A DNA stretch of 64,000 bases from Rothia endophytica (lineage in GTDB: Bacteria > Actinomycetota > Actinomycetes > Actinomycetales > Micrococcaceae). The position numbers and the translations under genes are program-made. Below the pieces are notes generated by a model. It did not search any database. It was not told the DNA's origin and saw nothing but the letters and a program-made list of their open reading frames with translations. Location: NCBI RefSeq assembly GCF_928381505.1, contig NZ_CAKMSJ010000008.1:1-64000 (forward strand), given 5' to 3'. This document shows, piece by piece, positions 35,656 through 45,204 of this stretch. Numbering within the stretch: position 1 is the first letter of the stretch; every line of letters starts with the position of its first letter.

Positions 35656-36417
35656 ATGAAACTACCTCAACCCCTCTACACGGTGTATGAGCGGTCGCTG
35701 GCGGCCTCCTTGCCCGTTGAAAAGTTGCCCCAGCACATCGGTGTTCTGGTGGACGGTAACCGCCGTTGGGCGGCTTTGTTGGGTCAGAGCACCAAGCACG
35801 GGCACCAGGCCGGTGCTGCGCGCATTATCGAATTTTTGGGGTGGTGCACTGAGCTTAAAATTCCCATGGTCACTCTCTACATGCTTTCAACCGAGAACCT
35901 CAAACGAAGCAGCGAAGAGCTCACCGACTTGGTAGAGGTCATTGAAGGGTTTATTGGTCAGCTGGCTGAGTCTGGGCTGGCCCGCGTCCGAGCGGTGGGT
36001 CAGCTGGAGTCCTTGCCAGATAGCCTGAGATCTGCCTTTGAATGTGCAACTGCCCAGACCGAAAACGTGCAGGACCTGCAGGTTAATGTGGCGGTGGGCT
36101 ACGGCGGCCGCCAGGAAATCGCGGACGCCGTGCGCGGCCTACTGCGAGAGGCCGCTGAGGGAGGGGCGTCCTTAGCAGAGCTGGCTGAGAGCATCACCAT
36201 CGACGATATTTCCCGCCATCTCTACACCAGCGGTATGCCGGACCCCGACCTGCTGATTCGTACCTCCGGTGAGCAGCGTCTTTCTGGCTTTATGACTTGG
36301 CAGTCTGCCTACTCTGAATTCTACTTCTGCGAGGCGCTCTGGCCGGACTTCCGCCGCGTTGACTTTCTGCGGGCCCTCCGTGACTACGCCCAGCGGCAGC
36401 GTCGCTTCGGTTCTTAG
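35656..36417 (+). CDS. isoprenyl transferase (UppS-like, cis-prenyltransferase)
   Basis: Builds polyprenyl diphosphate, the lipid carrier for peptidoglycan and other wall glycans. I choose ATG 35656 with AGGAG at 35646-35650, giving 253 residues beginning MKLPQPLYTVYERSLA, as in related actinobacterial proteins; a GTG at 35623 is a longer alternative. Motifs are VLVDGNRRWA with the catalytic Asp, GHQAGAARI, MLSTENLKRS, YGGRQEIADAV, and the signature PDLLIRTSGEQRLSGFMTWQ. Actinobacteria often carry two such enzymes, so the chain length (C50 or short) is undecided. The prepilin-peptidase-like gene starts six bases downstream. Confidence 0.9.
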   Translation: MKLPQPLYTVYERSLAASLPVEKLPQHIGVLVDGNRRWAALLGQSTKHGHQAGAARIIEFLGWCTELKIPMVTLYMLSTENLKRSSEELTDLVEVIEGFIGQLAESGLARVRAVGQLESLPDSLRSAFECATAQTENVQDLQVNVAVGYGGRQEIADAVRGLLREAAEGGASLAELAESITIDDISRHLYTSGMPDPDLLIRTSGEQRLSGFMTWQSAYSEFYFCEALWPDFRRVDFLRALRDYAQRQRRFGS

Positions 36418-36423
36418 GGCTCG

Positions 36424-36954
36424 ATGCTGACACTTATTGCGGATTTTGCCGCTCGGGGGCTGAGCGGGGACTGGCGTACCGGCGCTTCAGCCCTTTTACT
36501 GGTGTGGACGCTGGGCTACTTTCTGGTTACTGCCTGGAAGCTCTGGGCTATCGATGTGCGGGAACACCGCCTACCTGACCGACTGGTTCTGCCCCTGTAC
36601 GCAGGAGTTGGGATTCCCCTTTTTGCCGTTGCTTTTCTGGGGTCAAACACCTTTCATGATGCTCGCGAGATTGCCTACAGCGGGGTGCTCATGATGGGTT
36701 TCTACTGGGTGATGCGCCTAGCCTCCCGCCGCGCTTTGGGCTTCGGCGACGTCAAACTTGCCGGCGTGCTGGGCATGCTCTTGGGCTTCTTCTCACCCAC
36801 TAACCTGCTGTGGGGCAACCTGCTCATCTTCCTCTTCGGTGGGCTCTGGGCACTAGCCCTGGTACTCACCCGCCGCGCCAGCACCAAGACCCACATCGCT
36901 TTTGGTCCTTTCATGCTGCTGGGCACGGCACTAGCAGTCATCTTCCCCGCCTGA
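36424..36954 (+). CDS. A24 family prepilin peptidase-like protein
   Basis: Membrane aspartyl protease domain of the type IV prepilin/preflagellin peptidase family. The 176-residue protein contains only the catalytic region without the N-terminal methylase domain. Its first catalytic Asp lies in AIDVREHRLPDRLVLPL (about residue 45) and the second in ALGFGDVKLAGVLGMLLG, which matches the GxGDxK motif. About five or six membrane segments are visible. No pilin or tad genes lie in this window, so the substrate may be encoded elsewhere. It is six bases downstream of the prenyltransferase gene, so it is co-transcribed with it. Confidence 0.82.
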   Translation: MLTLIADFAARGLSGDWRTGASALLLVWTLGYFLVTAWKLWAIDVREHRLPDRLVLPLYAGVGIPLFAVAFLGSNTFHDAREIAYSGVLMMGFYWVMRLASRRALGFGDVKLAGVLGMLLGFFSPTNLLWGNLLIFLFGGLWALALVLTRRASTKTHIAFGPFMLLGTALAVIFPA

Positions 36955-36980
36955 TTCCTACCTCCTAGAAAGGTATGCTC

Positions 36981-37463
36981 ATGCCCACCCCAGAATTTAT
37001 TACCTCCCTGCGAAAGAAAATCGGCAGTGAACTGCTCTGGCTCTCCGGTGCCACCGCCGTCATCCAGCGCGATAACGGGGATATTCTGCTGGTGCGACGC
37101 TCCGATAACGGCAATTGGACGCCGGTTACCGGCATCGTGGACCCCGGCGAAAACCCCGCGCTAACCTGTCTGCGAGAGGCGCAAGAAGAAGCCAACGTAG
37201 AAATCGAGGTGGTTGCCTTCGCCCAGCTCAAGGCTGATCCTCCTCAGCAGTTCACCAATGGCGACCGCTGCCAGTTCTTAGATCACACCTTCTACTGCCG
37301 CTACATCTCGGGTGAAGCGCGCGTCAACGATGAAGAATCCAGCCAGGTGCGCTGGGTGCCGGTAGAACAGCTCGCTGACTATTGCGGTGAACGCATGCTA
37401 GACCGTATTGACGCTGCCCTCAACTACCGGGACGGCGCACGGTTTGGTTTCGAAGCTGTCTAA
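36981..37463 (+). CDS. NUDIX hydrolase
   Basis: Hydrolyses a nucleoside diphosphate linked to another group; the substrate is unknown. I choose ATG 36981, because AGAAAGG at 36967-36973 is then seven bases upstream; ATG 36975 is too close to it. The product has 160 residues. The NUDIX box is at about residues 56-78: GIVDPGENPALTCL followed by REAQEEANVEIEV, matching G-x5-E-x7-REuxEE except that Ala replaces the last Gly. It begins with a region (ELLWLSGATAVIQRDNGDIL) common in actinobacterial NUDIX proteins. It may be the last gene of the uppS-A24-NUDIX group. Confidence 0.85.
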   Translation: MPTPEFITSLRKKIGSELLWLSGATAVIQRDNGDILLVRRSDNGNWTPVTGIVDPGENPALTCLREAQEEANVEIEVVAFAQLKADPPQQFTNGDRCQFLDHTFYCRYISGEARVNDEESSQVRWVPVEQLADYCGERMLDRIDAALNYRDGARFGFEAV

Positions 37464-37554
37464 GAAGATTGGGTTGAGCTTTGGGCGGGTGCACTCTAAG
37501 CCAGCTGGCTTAAAGCGCTGCACCGGAGCCCCAATGGTAGGTCCCAGCCTAAAA

Positions 37555-37605
37555 GAAAGCACGGTGCTCGTCTGCCGTGGTTTGGCAGGCGCACACCGTG
37601 CTTTC
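37555..37605. terminator. bidirectional terminator between NUDIX and fumC genes
   Basis: GAAAGCACGGTG (37555-37566) pairs with CACCGTGCTTTC (37594-37605), with inner CTGCC (37572-37576) pairing GGCAG (37584-37588). It lies between the convergent stop codons at 37463 and 37640. Confidence 0.75.
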
Positions 37606-37639
37606 GTCTGGGGGCTCTTGGCTTAGAGCTCGGCTGGGT

Positions 37640-39046
37640 CTAGAAATTGCCCAGCATCTTGGTGACGTCCAGAGCCTCGTCTAGCTGAGCCTCGGTCACT
37701 TCGCCGCGCTCCACGTAGCCCAGGGCAATGACAGCCTCGCGCACGGTGGTCTTGTTAGCCACCGAGTACTTAGCGATCTTGGCTGCTGCCTCGTAGCCGA
37801 TCAGCTTGTTCATGGGGGTGACGGTGGAGGGGGACGCCTCTGCCAGGAAGCGGGCGCGCTCCACGTTGGCTTCCAAGCCGTCAATCATCTTCTCAGCCAT
37901 CACGCGGGAGGTGTTGGCCAGCAGACGGATGGACTGCAGCAGGTTAGCCGCCATGACGGGGATGCCCACGTTGAGCTCAAAAGCACCGTTGGTGGAGGAC
38001 AGGGCGATGGTGGTGTCGTTACCAATGACCTGGGCGGCCACCATGATGGCGGCTTCGCAGATCACGGGGTTGACCTTGCCGGGCATGATGGAGGAGCCGG
38101 GCTGCAGGTCGGGGATGTGCAGTTCGCCCAGACCGGTGTTAGGCCCTGAACCCATCCAGCGAATATCATTGTTGATCTTCATGAAGGAGTAGGCGATGTT
38201 GCGCAACTGGCCGGATGCCTCAATCAGGCCGTCACGGTTTGCCTGAGCCTCAAAGTGGTTGCGTGCCTCGGTTAGGGGCAGGCCGGTTTCTTCAGCCAGC
38301 AATTCAATGACGCGGGCGCTAAAGCCGTCAGGGGTGTTGATGCCGGTTCCCACAGCGGTACCACCCAGGGGCACCTCGGCGATGCGGGGCAGTGAGGCAT
38401 GGATGCGCTCAACGCCGTAGCGTACCTGTGCTGCGTAGCCACCGAACTCCTGGCCCAGGGTCACGGGGGTGGCGTCCATCAGGTGGGTGCGGCCGGACTT
38501 AACGACGTCCTTGAACTCCACAGCCTTGCGCTCAAGTGATTCAGCAAGGTATTCAAGAGCGGGCACCAGGTCTTTAATGAGAGCCTCGGTGGCTGCCACG
38601 TGCACTGAGGTGGGGAAGACATCGTTGGAGGACTGGGATGCGTTGACGTGATCGTTGGGGTGTACCTCAGCCTCGGAGCCTTCAAGCTCACGGTTGGCAA
38701 GGGTTGCCAGCACCTCGTTGGTGTTCATGTTGGACGAAGTGCCAGAGCCGGTCTGGAAGACATCGATGGGGAAGTGGGCATCGTACTCGCCGGCGGCGAC
38801 CAGGTCTGCAGCCTTCTGGATAGCGGTGGAGCGCTCAGCATCGAGCACACCCAGCTCTTCGTTGGCCTTTGCAGCTGCCTTCTTGATGAGGGCGAGGGCG
38901 CGGATGTGGGCAGACTCCAGTGTCTGACCTGAGATGGGGAAGTTTTCAACGGCACGCTGGGTCTGCGCGCGGTAGAGGGCGTCTACCGGTACGCGGACTT
39001 CGCCCATGGTGTCGTGTTCAATGCGGTATTCAGTGTTTTCAGCCAT
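37640..39046 (-). CDS. fumC: fumarate hydratase class II
   Basis: Iron-independent fumarase that interconverts fumarate and malate, the next step after succinate dehydrogenase. ATG 39046 ([20 protein letters not shown]) gives 468 residues, the usual length. An upstream in-frame start at 39085 adds 13 unlikely residues. Motifs are [34 protein letters not shown], the Thr-His in [20 protein letters not shown], and the signature [16 protein letters not shown] with the active-site Ser loop. It is preceded on the same strand by the carbonic anhydrase gene, with 77 bases between. Confidence 0.97.
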   Translation of the reverse strand: MAENTEYRIEHDTMGEVRVPVDALYRAQTQRAVENFPISGQTLESAHIRALALIKKAAAKANEELGVLDAERSTAIQKAADLVAAGEYDAHFPIDVFQTGSGTSSNMNTNEVLATLANRELEGSEAEVHPNDHVNASQSSNDVFPTSVHVAATEALIKDLVPALEYLAESLERKAVEFKDVVKSGRTHLMDATPVTLGQEFGGYAAQVRYGVERIHASLPRIAEVPLGGTAVGTGINTPDGFSARVIELLAEETGLPLTEARNHFEAQANRDGLIEASGQLRNIAYSFMKINNDIRWMGSGPNTGLGELHIPDLQPGSSIMPGKVNPVICEAAIMVAAQVIGNDTTIALSSTNGAFELNVGIPVMAANLLQSIRLLANTSRVMAEKMIDGLEANVERARFLAEASPSTVTPMNKLIGYEAAAKIAKYSVANKTTVREAVIALGYVERGEVTEAQLDEALDVTKMLGNF

Positions 39047-39123
39047 ACCCACGATTTTAGTACGAAGCAGTGACGCCTGTCGCATTGGGGCGCAACATGA
39101 CGGCAGAAAACCCTGCCGCAGGA

Positions 39124-39747
39124 CTAATCGGTGACACTGGGGGAGCTGGAGTAGACCAGTTCAGCCTTGCCGTCGGCGAGGTGATAGAAAACGCCAATGA
39201 CAGCCACGGTTCCAGCCTCGATTGCCTCACGAATGATGGCTGACTGCTCGGCGATACGGGCAGCGGTCTGGCGGGTGTGTTCAATGACCATCTCGTTGAT
39301 GGTGGCATCATCGGGCAGATCGGGTGAGATGACCGAGGGCAAGATGCCTTCGACGAGATTGCGGATGAACCCTGGAGGCATGGCGCCAGAAATCAGTGAA
39401 TTGCGGGTGGCGGTGACTGCACCGCAGGAGTCGTGCCCCAGCACCATAATGAGGGGAGTGTTGAGCTCAGCAGCTGAGTACTCCAAGGAGCCAAGTACCG
39501 CATCGTCCAATACCTGGCCGGCAGTACGTACCACAAATGCGTCTCCCAGACCCAGGTCAAAAATAATTTCAGCGGCAAGACGCGAATCGCCGCACCCCAG
39601 AATAGCGGCAAAGGGATGCTGGCCTCTGACTAGTTCAGCGCGCCGGGCGGCGTCCTGGCGGGGGTGAGAGCTGGTGTTGGCCACGAAGCGCTCGTTGCCT
39701 TCTACCAGTCGTTCCCATGCTTGCTGCGGTGTTGCGATCAGGCTCAC
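39124..39747 (-). CDS. beta-carbonic anhydrase
   Basis: Zinc enzyme converting carbon dioxide and water to bicarbonate, which supplies carboxylases. The 207-residue protein has the first Cys and Asp-Arg pair in [20 protein letters not shown] (residues about 48-67), [10 protein letters not shown], and the remaining zinc ligands His and Cys in [12 protein letters not shown]. The start ATG 39747 gives [20 protein letters not shown], which matches family N-termini. The neighbours fumC and DUF4245 are on the same strand. An operon is possible but the gaps are 77-83 bases. Confidence 0.93.
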   Translation of the reverse strand: MSLIATPQQAWERLVEGNERFVANTSSHPRQDAARRAELVRGQHPFAAILGCGDSRLAAEIIFDLGLGDAFVVRTAGQVLDDAVLGSLEYSAAELNTPLIMVLGHDSCGAVTATRNSLISGAMPPGFIRNLVEGILPSVISPDLPDDATINEMVIEHTRQTAARIAEQSAIIREAIEAGTVAVIGVFYHLADGKAELVYSSSPSVTD

Positions 39748-39830
39748 AATGTTCTCTTCTCTACGAAGCAGTATTTCTAGGCTCTAAGCTAGCAAGCTGG
39801 CTCACTAGAAATAGTGTGACACGCATAACT

Positions 39831-40532
39831 TTATTGAATGCCGCTGGAAGGAGTGGGGGAGGCTGTAGAGGACGGTGCCTTCAAGTAAGCAGCCGTTGCT
39901 TCTGCCAAGGACTCAAATTCGGAAGTTTCTGCTTCACCCATCATGACGACTGTGGTGCCCTCCAGCTCCCCGATATAGGAGGTGGTGATTTTCTTTTTAT
40001 CATCAGGGTCAACCTGGGAGCGTACCTCCCACTCGGTCCCCGCCATCTGAACCTGCGCTTCGGGCACTGCATTGCCTACCTGCTGCGCAACCCAGGTGGG
40101 GTTGGCGTCCTGAGCCTGGACCAGCTCGATGAAATGATTGCTGGGGGTCACCTGACCGCTTGACCAGAAGTTAATGCCGTCTGCAGCGCCGGTGTTCCAG
40201 CGAGCGTAGTTGTAGTGCCAGCCCTCCTGCTCGGCTGCAGCCACGTGGTAGCCAGCCTCACGGCTTGCCTCATAGGCAACCACCGGCACATCCACGGTGG
40301 GCCGGTAGGGGTTCTTGTTGGGTTGCGGCATCAGCCAGAGCACGGGGATGATGAGTAGCATCATCACCACCATCGAAATAACCATGTTTCTCGCCGGAGC
40401 GTTAATACGCCTTGCTTGTTTTTCAGTAATCTGAGGCAGCACCTGCTCACCCCCTTGCGCATCAGAGGACGCCGGAGCGTCGGCAGGCTGCGCTGAGGGC
40501 TGGAAACCGGGACTATTATTCGATGAAGTCAC
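39831..40532 (-). CDS. DUF4245 membrane protein
   Basis: Actinobacterial protein of unknown function, typically divergent from glpX as here. The 233-residue product has a cytoplasmic Pro/Ala/Ser-rich N-terminus of about 50 residues, one membrane helix (MVISMVVMMLLIIPVLWLMP), then an extracytoplasmic domain. The domain includes NKNPYRPTVDVPVVAYEASR, WHYNYARWNTGAADGINFW and the end GTTVVMMGEAETSEFESLAE, all typical of the family. No catalytic residues can be named. Confidence 0.85.
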   Translation of the reverse strand: MTSSNNSPGFQPSAQPADAPASSDAQGGEQVLPQITEKQARRINAPARNMVISMVVMMLLIIPVLWLMPQPNKNPYRPTVDVPVVAYEASREAGYHVAAAEQEGWHYNYARWNTGAADGINFWSSGQVTPSNHFIELVQAQDANPTWVAQQVGNAVPEAQVQMAGTEWEVRSQVDPDDKKKITTSYIGELEGTTVVMMGEAETSEFESLAEATAAYLKAPSSTASPTPSSGIQ

Positions 40533-40733
40533 GCTTTCTAGTATGACCTACCAGAGCACAGAAATCGAAGACACACCTTACCGCCTTTTGTTCATGACCT
40601 ACCTCACCCTCATCGGGTGTTCCGTAAATGTCCCTCAACAAAGCCTGGAAGAGAGTAGGCTGAATAGAGGTACATAGCCACACCGGGACCAGCACGCCGA
40701 GGTGCCCCGGAGCAACAACTCAAAGGTGAGAAG

Positions 40734-41729
40734 ATGACCGAACCCTACACATCAGACCGTAACCTAGCCCTAGAACTAGTGCGTGCTACCGAAGCCGCAG
40801 CGATCGCCTCCGGCCCGCTCGTAGGTGCTGGAGACAAAAACATGGCAGACGGAGCCGCGGTAGATGCCATGCGCGCCCGCCTCAAGACGGTTCACTTCAA
40901 CGGCACCGTGGTGATTGGTGAAGGCGAAAAAGACGAAGCCCCTATGCTCTTCAACGGTGAGCAGGTCGGTGATGGTAGCGGCGCTAAGTTTGACGTTGCT
41001 GTAGACCCAATCGACGGCACCCGCCTCACCGCCCTGGGCATGGATAACGCCCTCTCGGTCATCGCGGTTGCTGAAGGCGGCACCATGTTTGACCCCTCAG
41101 CCGTCTTTTACATGGAAAAACTGGTGACCGGCCCCGAAGCCGCCGATATGGTGGATCTGCGCCTACCGGTCAAACAAAACCTACACCTGGTGGCTAAAGC
41201 TAAGGGCACACACATCAACCAGCTCACGGTCTGTGTGCTCGACCGCCCACGCCACGCCAAGCTGGTTGAAGATATTCGCACCACCGGCGCTCGCACCCGC
41301 ATGATTCTGGACGGCGACGTGGCTGGTGCCATCGCAGCCTGCCGCGAAGGCACCGGTGTTGATCTCATGATGGGCACCGGCGGTACCCCCGAAGGTATTG
41401 TCGCTGCCTGCGCTATCAAGGCAACCGGAGGCGTCATTCAAGGGCGCCTGGCGCCCGTAGACGATGCTGAACGCCAAAAAGCTCTCGATGCTGGTCACGA
41501 CCTGGACGCCGTGCTGAATACCGATGACCTGGTGACTACCGATAACTGCTTCTTCGCAGCTACAGGTATCACCGACGGCAAACTGCTCCGCGGTGTGCGC
41601 TATGGTCGGGACACCGTCACCACCCAGTCGCTGGTTATGCGCTCGCTCTCAGGCACCGTGCGACTCATCGAAGCTGAGCATAAGCTCTCACGCTACCTCA
41701 CCAGCGTAGCCGGTACCATGCCCCGCTAA
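40734..41729 (+). CDS. glpX: class II fructose-1,6-bisphosphatase
   Basis: Hydrolyses fructose-1,6-bisphosphate in gluconeogenesis. The 331-residue protein has metal and phosphate motifs [34 protein letters not shown] and the signature [16 protein letters not shown] (residues about 83-98), then [17 protein letters not shown]. It is probably the main fructose bisphosphatase, as class II enzymes are in actinobacteria, and it fits with enolase in gluconeogenic flow. The ribosome site AAAGGTGAG lies just before ATG 40734. A textbook terminator follows. Confidence 0.95.
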   Translation: MTEPYTSDRNLALELVRATEAAAIASGPLVGAGDKNMADGAAVDAMRARLKTVHFNGTVVIGEGEKDEAPMLFNGEQVGDGSGAKFDVAVDPIDGTRLTALGMDNALSVIAVAEGGTMFDPSAVFYMEKLVTGPEAADMVDLRLPVKQNLHLVAKAKGTHINQLTVCVLDRPRHAKLVEDIRTTGARTRMILDGDVAGAIAACREGTGVDLMMGTGGTPEGIVAACAIKATGGVIQGRLAPVDDAERQKALDAGHDLDAVLNTDDLVTTDNCFFAATGITDGKLLRGVRYGRDTVTTQSLVMRSLSGTVRLIEAEHKLSRYLTSVAGTMPR

Positions 41730-41733
41730 TGAC

Positions 41734-41768
41734 AAAAACGCCCCAGCCATGTGGCTGGGGCGTTTTTT
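41734..41768 (+). terminator. intrinsic terminator after glpX
   Basis: AAAAACGCCCCAGCCA (41734-41749) pairs with 41752-41767 over 16 positions, with TTTTTT on the 3' side. It is also suitably placed for femX on the minus strand, whose stop is at 41786. Confidence 0.9.
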
Positions 41769-41785
41769 GTGGGTCAACCTAAGTT

Positions 41786-42805
41786 CTACTTGCCGACCTT
41801 GGTACGAACGGTGGCGACCGTCTTCTTGGCGGCCGGTAGCACCTTGGTCTGGACCAGCTTCTTAGCCTGAGCTACGCCCTCGCGAGCGGCTCGGATACCC
41901 TGGTAAGCGCGGTAACCCTTAGCTGATACCGGCAGGTCCCAGGTTCCGGGGAAAGCCACTGACTCGCCGCCAAAAGACTTCTTGAACTGCGTAAAACCTG
42001 CCCACTCATGGTTAGGGTCATCATTGGGAGCAATGCCGAAGAGATCCATGTATTTCAGGCCCTTCTCCTTAGCGTCCATAATGATGGTGGAGAGCAGCGG
42101 GTTACCCGCTTTGAGCTTGCGGTGCTCAAAGCTAACTGCAGTATGGGCGTAGACGCGGGTATCGTCTGAGTCGTAGCAAAGGGAGGCACCGATAGGTTCG
42201 CCGTCGACCTTAACGATAAAGAGAGTGGCGGCGTCCTCAGGCATCAAAATCTTAGCCACGTTCATCAGGTAGTCGTCCTGTTGGCGATTAAAACCAAGGC
42301 GCTCTGCAGTCTCATTGAGGTAGTGCAGAAGAATTTTGACGTCCTCAGGGTTCTGCGACTTCTCAAACGTCACACCCTTTTTATGGATATTGCGGTGCAG
42401 GTTTCGGTTAGAGGAAATCATGCCCTTCAGAAGTTCACCCTCAGAGAGTGTCAGGTCAATAATTTGGGTATGACCGGGCTGAATCTGACGGGGGGAGAGC
42501 TTGAACCCTCGCGCTGCCAAGAAAGCCTCACCGCTCTGCTGGCCCCAAATGCTGTCGTTAGTTGGCTCCACACGAATGAACCAGCACTTGTGCTCGGCAG
42601 CAACTCTCTTCATATCGGCTATGGCCGCATCAAAGGCTGCAGCGTTTTCTGCCTCAGGGCCGTAGGGAGCATAAAGGTAACGCCCTGTGGAGCCACCTTC
42701 AACGGTTGCCATGTAGTTCCAGCCTTCGCCCGAACCCCGCACTACCGTGTGCCCATTATGTTCCTGAAGTTTAGCCCAAATATCTGACTGCAGAATGTTA
42801 CTCAT
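41786..42805 (-). CDS. FemAB/FemX family aminoacyltransferase
   Basis: Transfers an amino acid from aminoacyl-tRNA to the peptidoglycan precursor, starting or extending the interpeptide bridge, at the cytoplasmic membrane face. The 339-residue protein has two GNAT-like subdomains: the first with LQSDIWAKLQEHNGHTVVRG, then QPGHTQIIDLTLSEGELLKG and SSNRNLHRNIHKKGVTFEKS; the second with YLMNVAKILMPEDAATLFIV and KYMDLFGIAPNDDPNHEW. This layout fits FemX/MurJ-side bridge enzymes rather than GCN5 acetyltransferases. The C-terminal tail is basic, which may help membrane or RNA contact. The upstream gene (LytR-CpsA-Psr) ends 17 bases before this start, so they form an operon of wall-assembly functions. 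Confidence 0.88.
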   Translation of the reverse strand: MSNILQSDIWAKLQEHNGHTVVRGSGEGWNYMATVEGGSTGRYLYAPYGPEAENAAAFDAAIADMKRVAAEHKCWFIRVEPTNDSIWGQQSGEAFLAARGFKLSPRQIQPGHTQIIDLTLSEGELLKGMISSNRNLHRNIHKKGVTFEKSQNPEDVKILLHYLNETAERLGFNRQQDDYLMNVAKILMPEDAATLFIVKVDGEPIGASLCYDSDDTRVYAHTAVSFEHRKLKAGNPLLSTIIMDAKEKGLKYMDLFGIAPNDDPNHEWAGFTQFKKSFGGESVAFPGTWDLPVSAKGYRAYQGIRAAREGVAQAKKLVQTKVLPAAKKTVATVRTKVGK

Positions 42806-42822
42806 GGCGTTCAGTCTACCGG

Positions 42823-44397
42823 TTAGGGCACGGAGCAGGTGCCATTGGGGGAGAGCTCACTAGCTAGTTGCGCGCGGAAGGCAACAGTTTCGACCGTTAC
42901 GGTGCCCGAGACGGCGGCCCTACTAGAGCCAGCAATTTCAGAGGCAGAAGACCCACCCTGGGCAGTAGTCGCAGTGGGTGCGATGCCCTGAGCCGACTCA
43001 GAAATCATCTTTTCAACCGCTGCATGGAGCTGGTCAAAGTCAGGGTAGGTGGGGAAATCTTCGCTGAAGTAGGGTGGCCCAGCGGCGAACTGAATCAGAT
43101 CGTAGTCCTTGGACTCCAGCGCCACATCACCCAGCTGGGACAAACCGCTCTGAGGAATATTGGTTTCCACCACCTGCTCACCTGCAGCCGTGATATCGGC
43201 GAACTTGGTCAGCACATTGGCAGGGTCAAGCTGCTTGAGCATAGCAGCCTGGACGCACCGCTGGCGTGCCTGACGGTCGTAATCCGAGGCGCCCTCGCGG
43301 GAACGGGCATACCAGAGAGCATGGAAACCATCTAACTTCTGCACACCTGGCTCAATGTAGCCGTCAATGGGGTTGGGCTCACCGGTGAGCTCGTTGGTAC
43401 CGCCGCCAATGGGAACGTAACCTCCCACGTCAATGGTGATTCCGCCCAGGGCGTCCACCAGCTGCTCAAAACCGCTCATATCGATTAGCAGATAGTTCTC
43501 GACCGTAATCCCCAAAACCCCCGAGACCGTGTCCATAGTGGCCTCAGCGCCTGGATCCTCTGCCTGCGGGTAAAGATCGGAATAGTTAGCGGTGACATCC
43601 GGGTAAAGAGCGTTGAGGATGCACTCGTCCCCGCAGTTGAAGCCCTCTGGGTAAACAGACCAGAGAGGGGAGCCCTGCTCAAAGATAGCATTCTGCAGGT
43701 TGCGCGGCACCGAGATGGTGATGGCCTGCCCGGTTGAAGCATCAATACTGACCACCGTCATAGAATCCGGGCGGCGACCCACACGGTCTTCGCCGGCGTC
43801 CCCTCCCATCAGCAGGATGTTGTAGCGGCCATCCTGTTCTTCCAGCTCGCCGTCAGCGAAGATAGAACCGAGAGCGCCCCTACCGACCCAGGTGATGTAG
43901 GCGCCGTAGCCCAAACCACCACCGGTGACAAAAATTGCTGCAATCAGGCCAAGGGTTACCAGGGTGCGGTGCTTACCGGCCAGAAGACCTGGGCGGATAG
44001 CGCGCAGAGTATCAAGGAAGAGATACACCCAGCCTGCAGCTAGAGCCAGCAGGAGCAGCGCGAAAGCCGAGAGAAACCAGGTATTGGTAAACAGCGAAAG
44101 CACCATGGTGCGGCGCATCAGCCAAAGCCCCAGCATAAGAATAATGAGAGCCCACACCGTGAGAGTCACGGCCAGTGCCCGCTTTCCTAAGACCTTACGG
44201 CCGGTCATCAGCTGAACAGAACCGGGTAAGACCAAGGTGAGCAGCAGAAACATCCACGCCCTTTTAGACCGCAGGGCAGGTGAAGCCGCTTCTGGGTGAT
44301 GCAACGGATCAGTCAGGTTGGGTTCGCCCAGATGCTGACCACGGCTACGCATCCCGCTAATCGGACGAACGGGTTGAGAATCACGCTGATCTGACAC
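42823..44397 (-). CDS. LytR-CpsA-Psr family cell-wall glycopolymer ligase
   Basis: Attaches glycopolymers from polyprenyl-phosphate carriers to peptidoglycan outside the cell. I choose GTG 44397, because GGGGAGG lies five bases upstream on the minus strand; an ATG at 44427 has none. The product has 524 residues. The N-terminus is polar, then four membrane segments (about residues 50-170), an unusually large number for this family but known in actinobacteria. The LCP domain starts at NILLMGGDAGEDRVGRRPDS and has the Arg-rich VPRNL and the C-terminal WYARSREGASDYDRQARQR pocket motif. The end is Ser/Ala-rich. It forms an operon with the FemX-like gene. Confidence 0.88.
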   Translation of the reverse strand: MSDQRDSQPVRPISGMRSRGQHLGEPNLTDPLHHPEAASPALRSKRAWMFLLLTLVLPGSVQLMTGRKVLGKRALAVTLTVWALIILMLGLWLMRRTMVLSLFTNTWFLSAFALLLLALAAGWVYLFLDTLRAIRPGLLAGKHRTLVTLGLIAAIFVTGGGLGYGAYITWVGRGALGSIFADGELEEQDGRYNILLMGGDAGEDRVGRRPDSMTVVSIDASTGQAITISVPRNLQNAIFEQGSPLWSVYPEGFNCGDECILNALYPDVTANYSDLYPQAEDPGAEATMDTVSGVLGITVENYLLIDMSGFEQLVDALGGITIDVGGYVPIGGGTNELTGEPNPIDGYIEPGVQKLDGFHALWYARSREGASDYDRQARQRCVQAAMLKQLDPANVLTKFADITAAGEQVVETNIPQSGLSQLGDVALESKDYDLIQFAAGPPYFSEDFPTYPDFDQLHAAVEKMISESAQGIAPTATTAQGGSSASEIAGSSRAAVSGTVTVETVAFRAQLASELSPNGTCSVP

Positions 44398-44552
44398 GAT
44401 GGCCTCCCCTGGGCTGAACAGCACCAATATGCTCTTTGTCTAACAGAGAAAAACTCTGCCTCACCACATTAGCTAAAGAACCTGGGTGTACCACCGGCAC
44501 AAGGGGGCTAAACCCTGAGAGGAGGCACACTTCACAGGTACAAGGCTATTCT

Positions 44553-45182
44553 CTAGGGGGCGTAGGGTGCCTTAGCATCACTTTCTGATGCATCGGGAGC
44601 TGGGCGTGCGGGGGCAGGGCGCTCGCCGGCTTCTTCAGCGGCGTCCTCGATACGTTCGGTGACTTTAGCGCGCAGGGCTGAGCCCTTGTCCATGGCAGTC
44701 TGGCGCAGTGAAGCCGCGAAGTCGATCATGTCTGAACGTACCTGGCGGGCAAAGCTGTCATCTCCGCTTCCCAAGATACGCAGAGCCAGCAGACCGGCAT
44801 TGCGGGCACCGTTGATGGATACCGTAGCTACCGGCACACCGGCGGGCATTTGCACAATAGACAGCAGAGAATCCATACCCTCTAGGCTCTTGAGCTTGAC
44901 CGGGACGCCAATGACAGGCAAGGGGGTCACTGAAGCCAGCATCCCGGGCAGATGTGCCGCACCTCCCGCGCCGGCAATAATGACACGGATGCCGCGTTCA
45001 TGAGCTTTTTTGCCGTAGTCAATCATGTCCTCGGGCATGCGGTGGGCTGAGACCACATCAGCTTCGTAAGGAATCCCGAATTCTTCGAGCACCTGGGCTG
45101 CGGCTTCCATGACGGGCCAGTCAGAGTCAGAGCCCATGACAATGCCGACGATGGGGTTGGATGAATCGTAGGGTGAGCTCAT
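44553..45182 (-). CDS. purE: N5-carboxyaminoimidazole ribonucleotide mutase
   Basis: Converts N5-CAIR to CAIR in purine synthesis. The 209-residue protein has the PurE motifs [20 protein letters not shown] (residues about 15-34) and [11 protein letters not shown] with the catalytic His, [15 protein letters not shown], and [20 protein letters not shown]. Its C-terminus extends about 50 residues beyond the usual length with an acidic Pro/Ala tail ([20 protein letters not shown]), probably unstructured. It follows purK on the same strand with 22 bases between. Confidence 0.95.
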   Translation of the reverse strand: MSSPYDSSNPIVGIVMGSDSDWPVMEAAAQVLEEFGIPYEADVVSAHRMPEDMIDYGKKAHERGIRVIIAGAGGAAHLPGMLASVTPLPVIGVPVKLKSLEGMDSLLSIVQMPAGVPVATVSINGARNAGLLALRILGSGDDSFARQVRSDMIDFAASLRQTAMDKGSALRAKVTERIEDAAEEAGERPAPARPAPDASESDAKAPYAP

Positions 45183-45204
45183 GAGCGTCTCCTTGAGGTA
45201 GTGG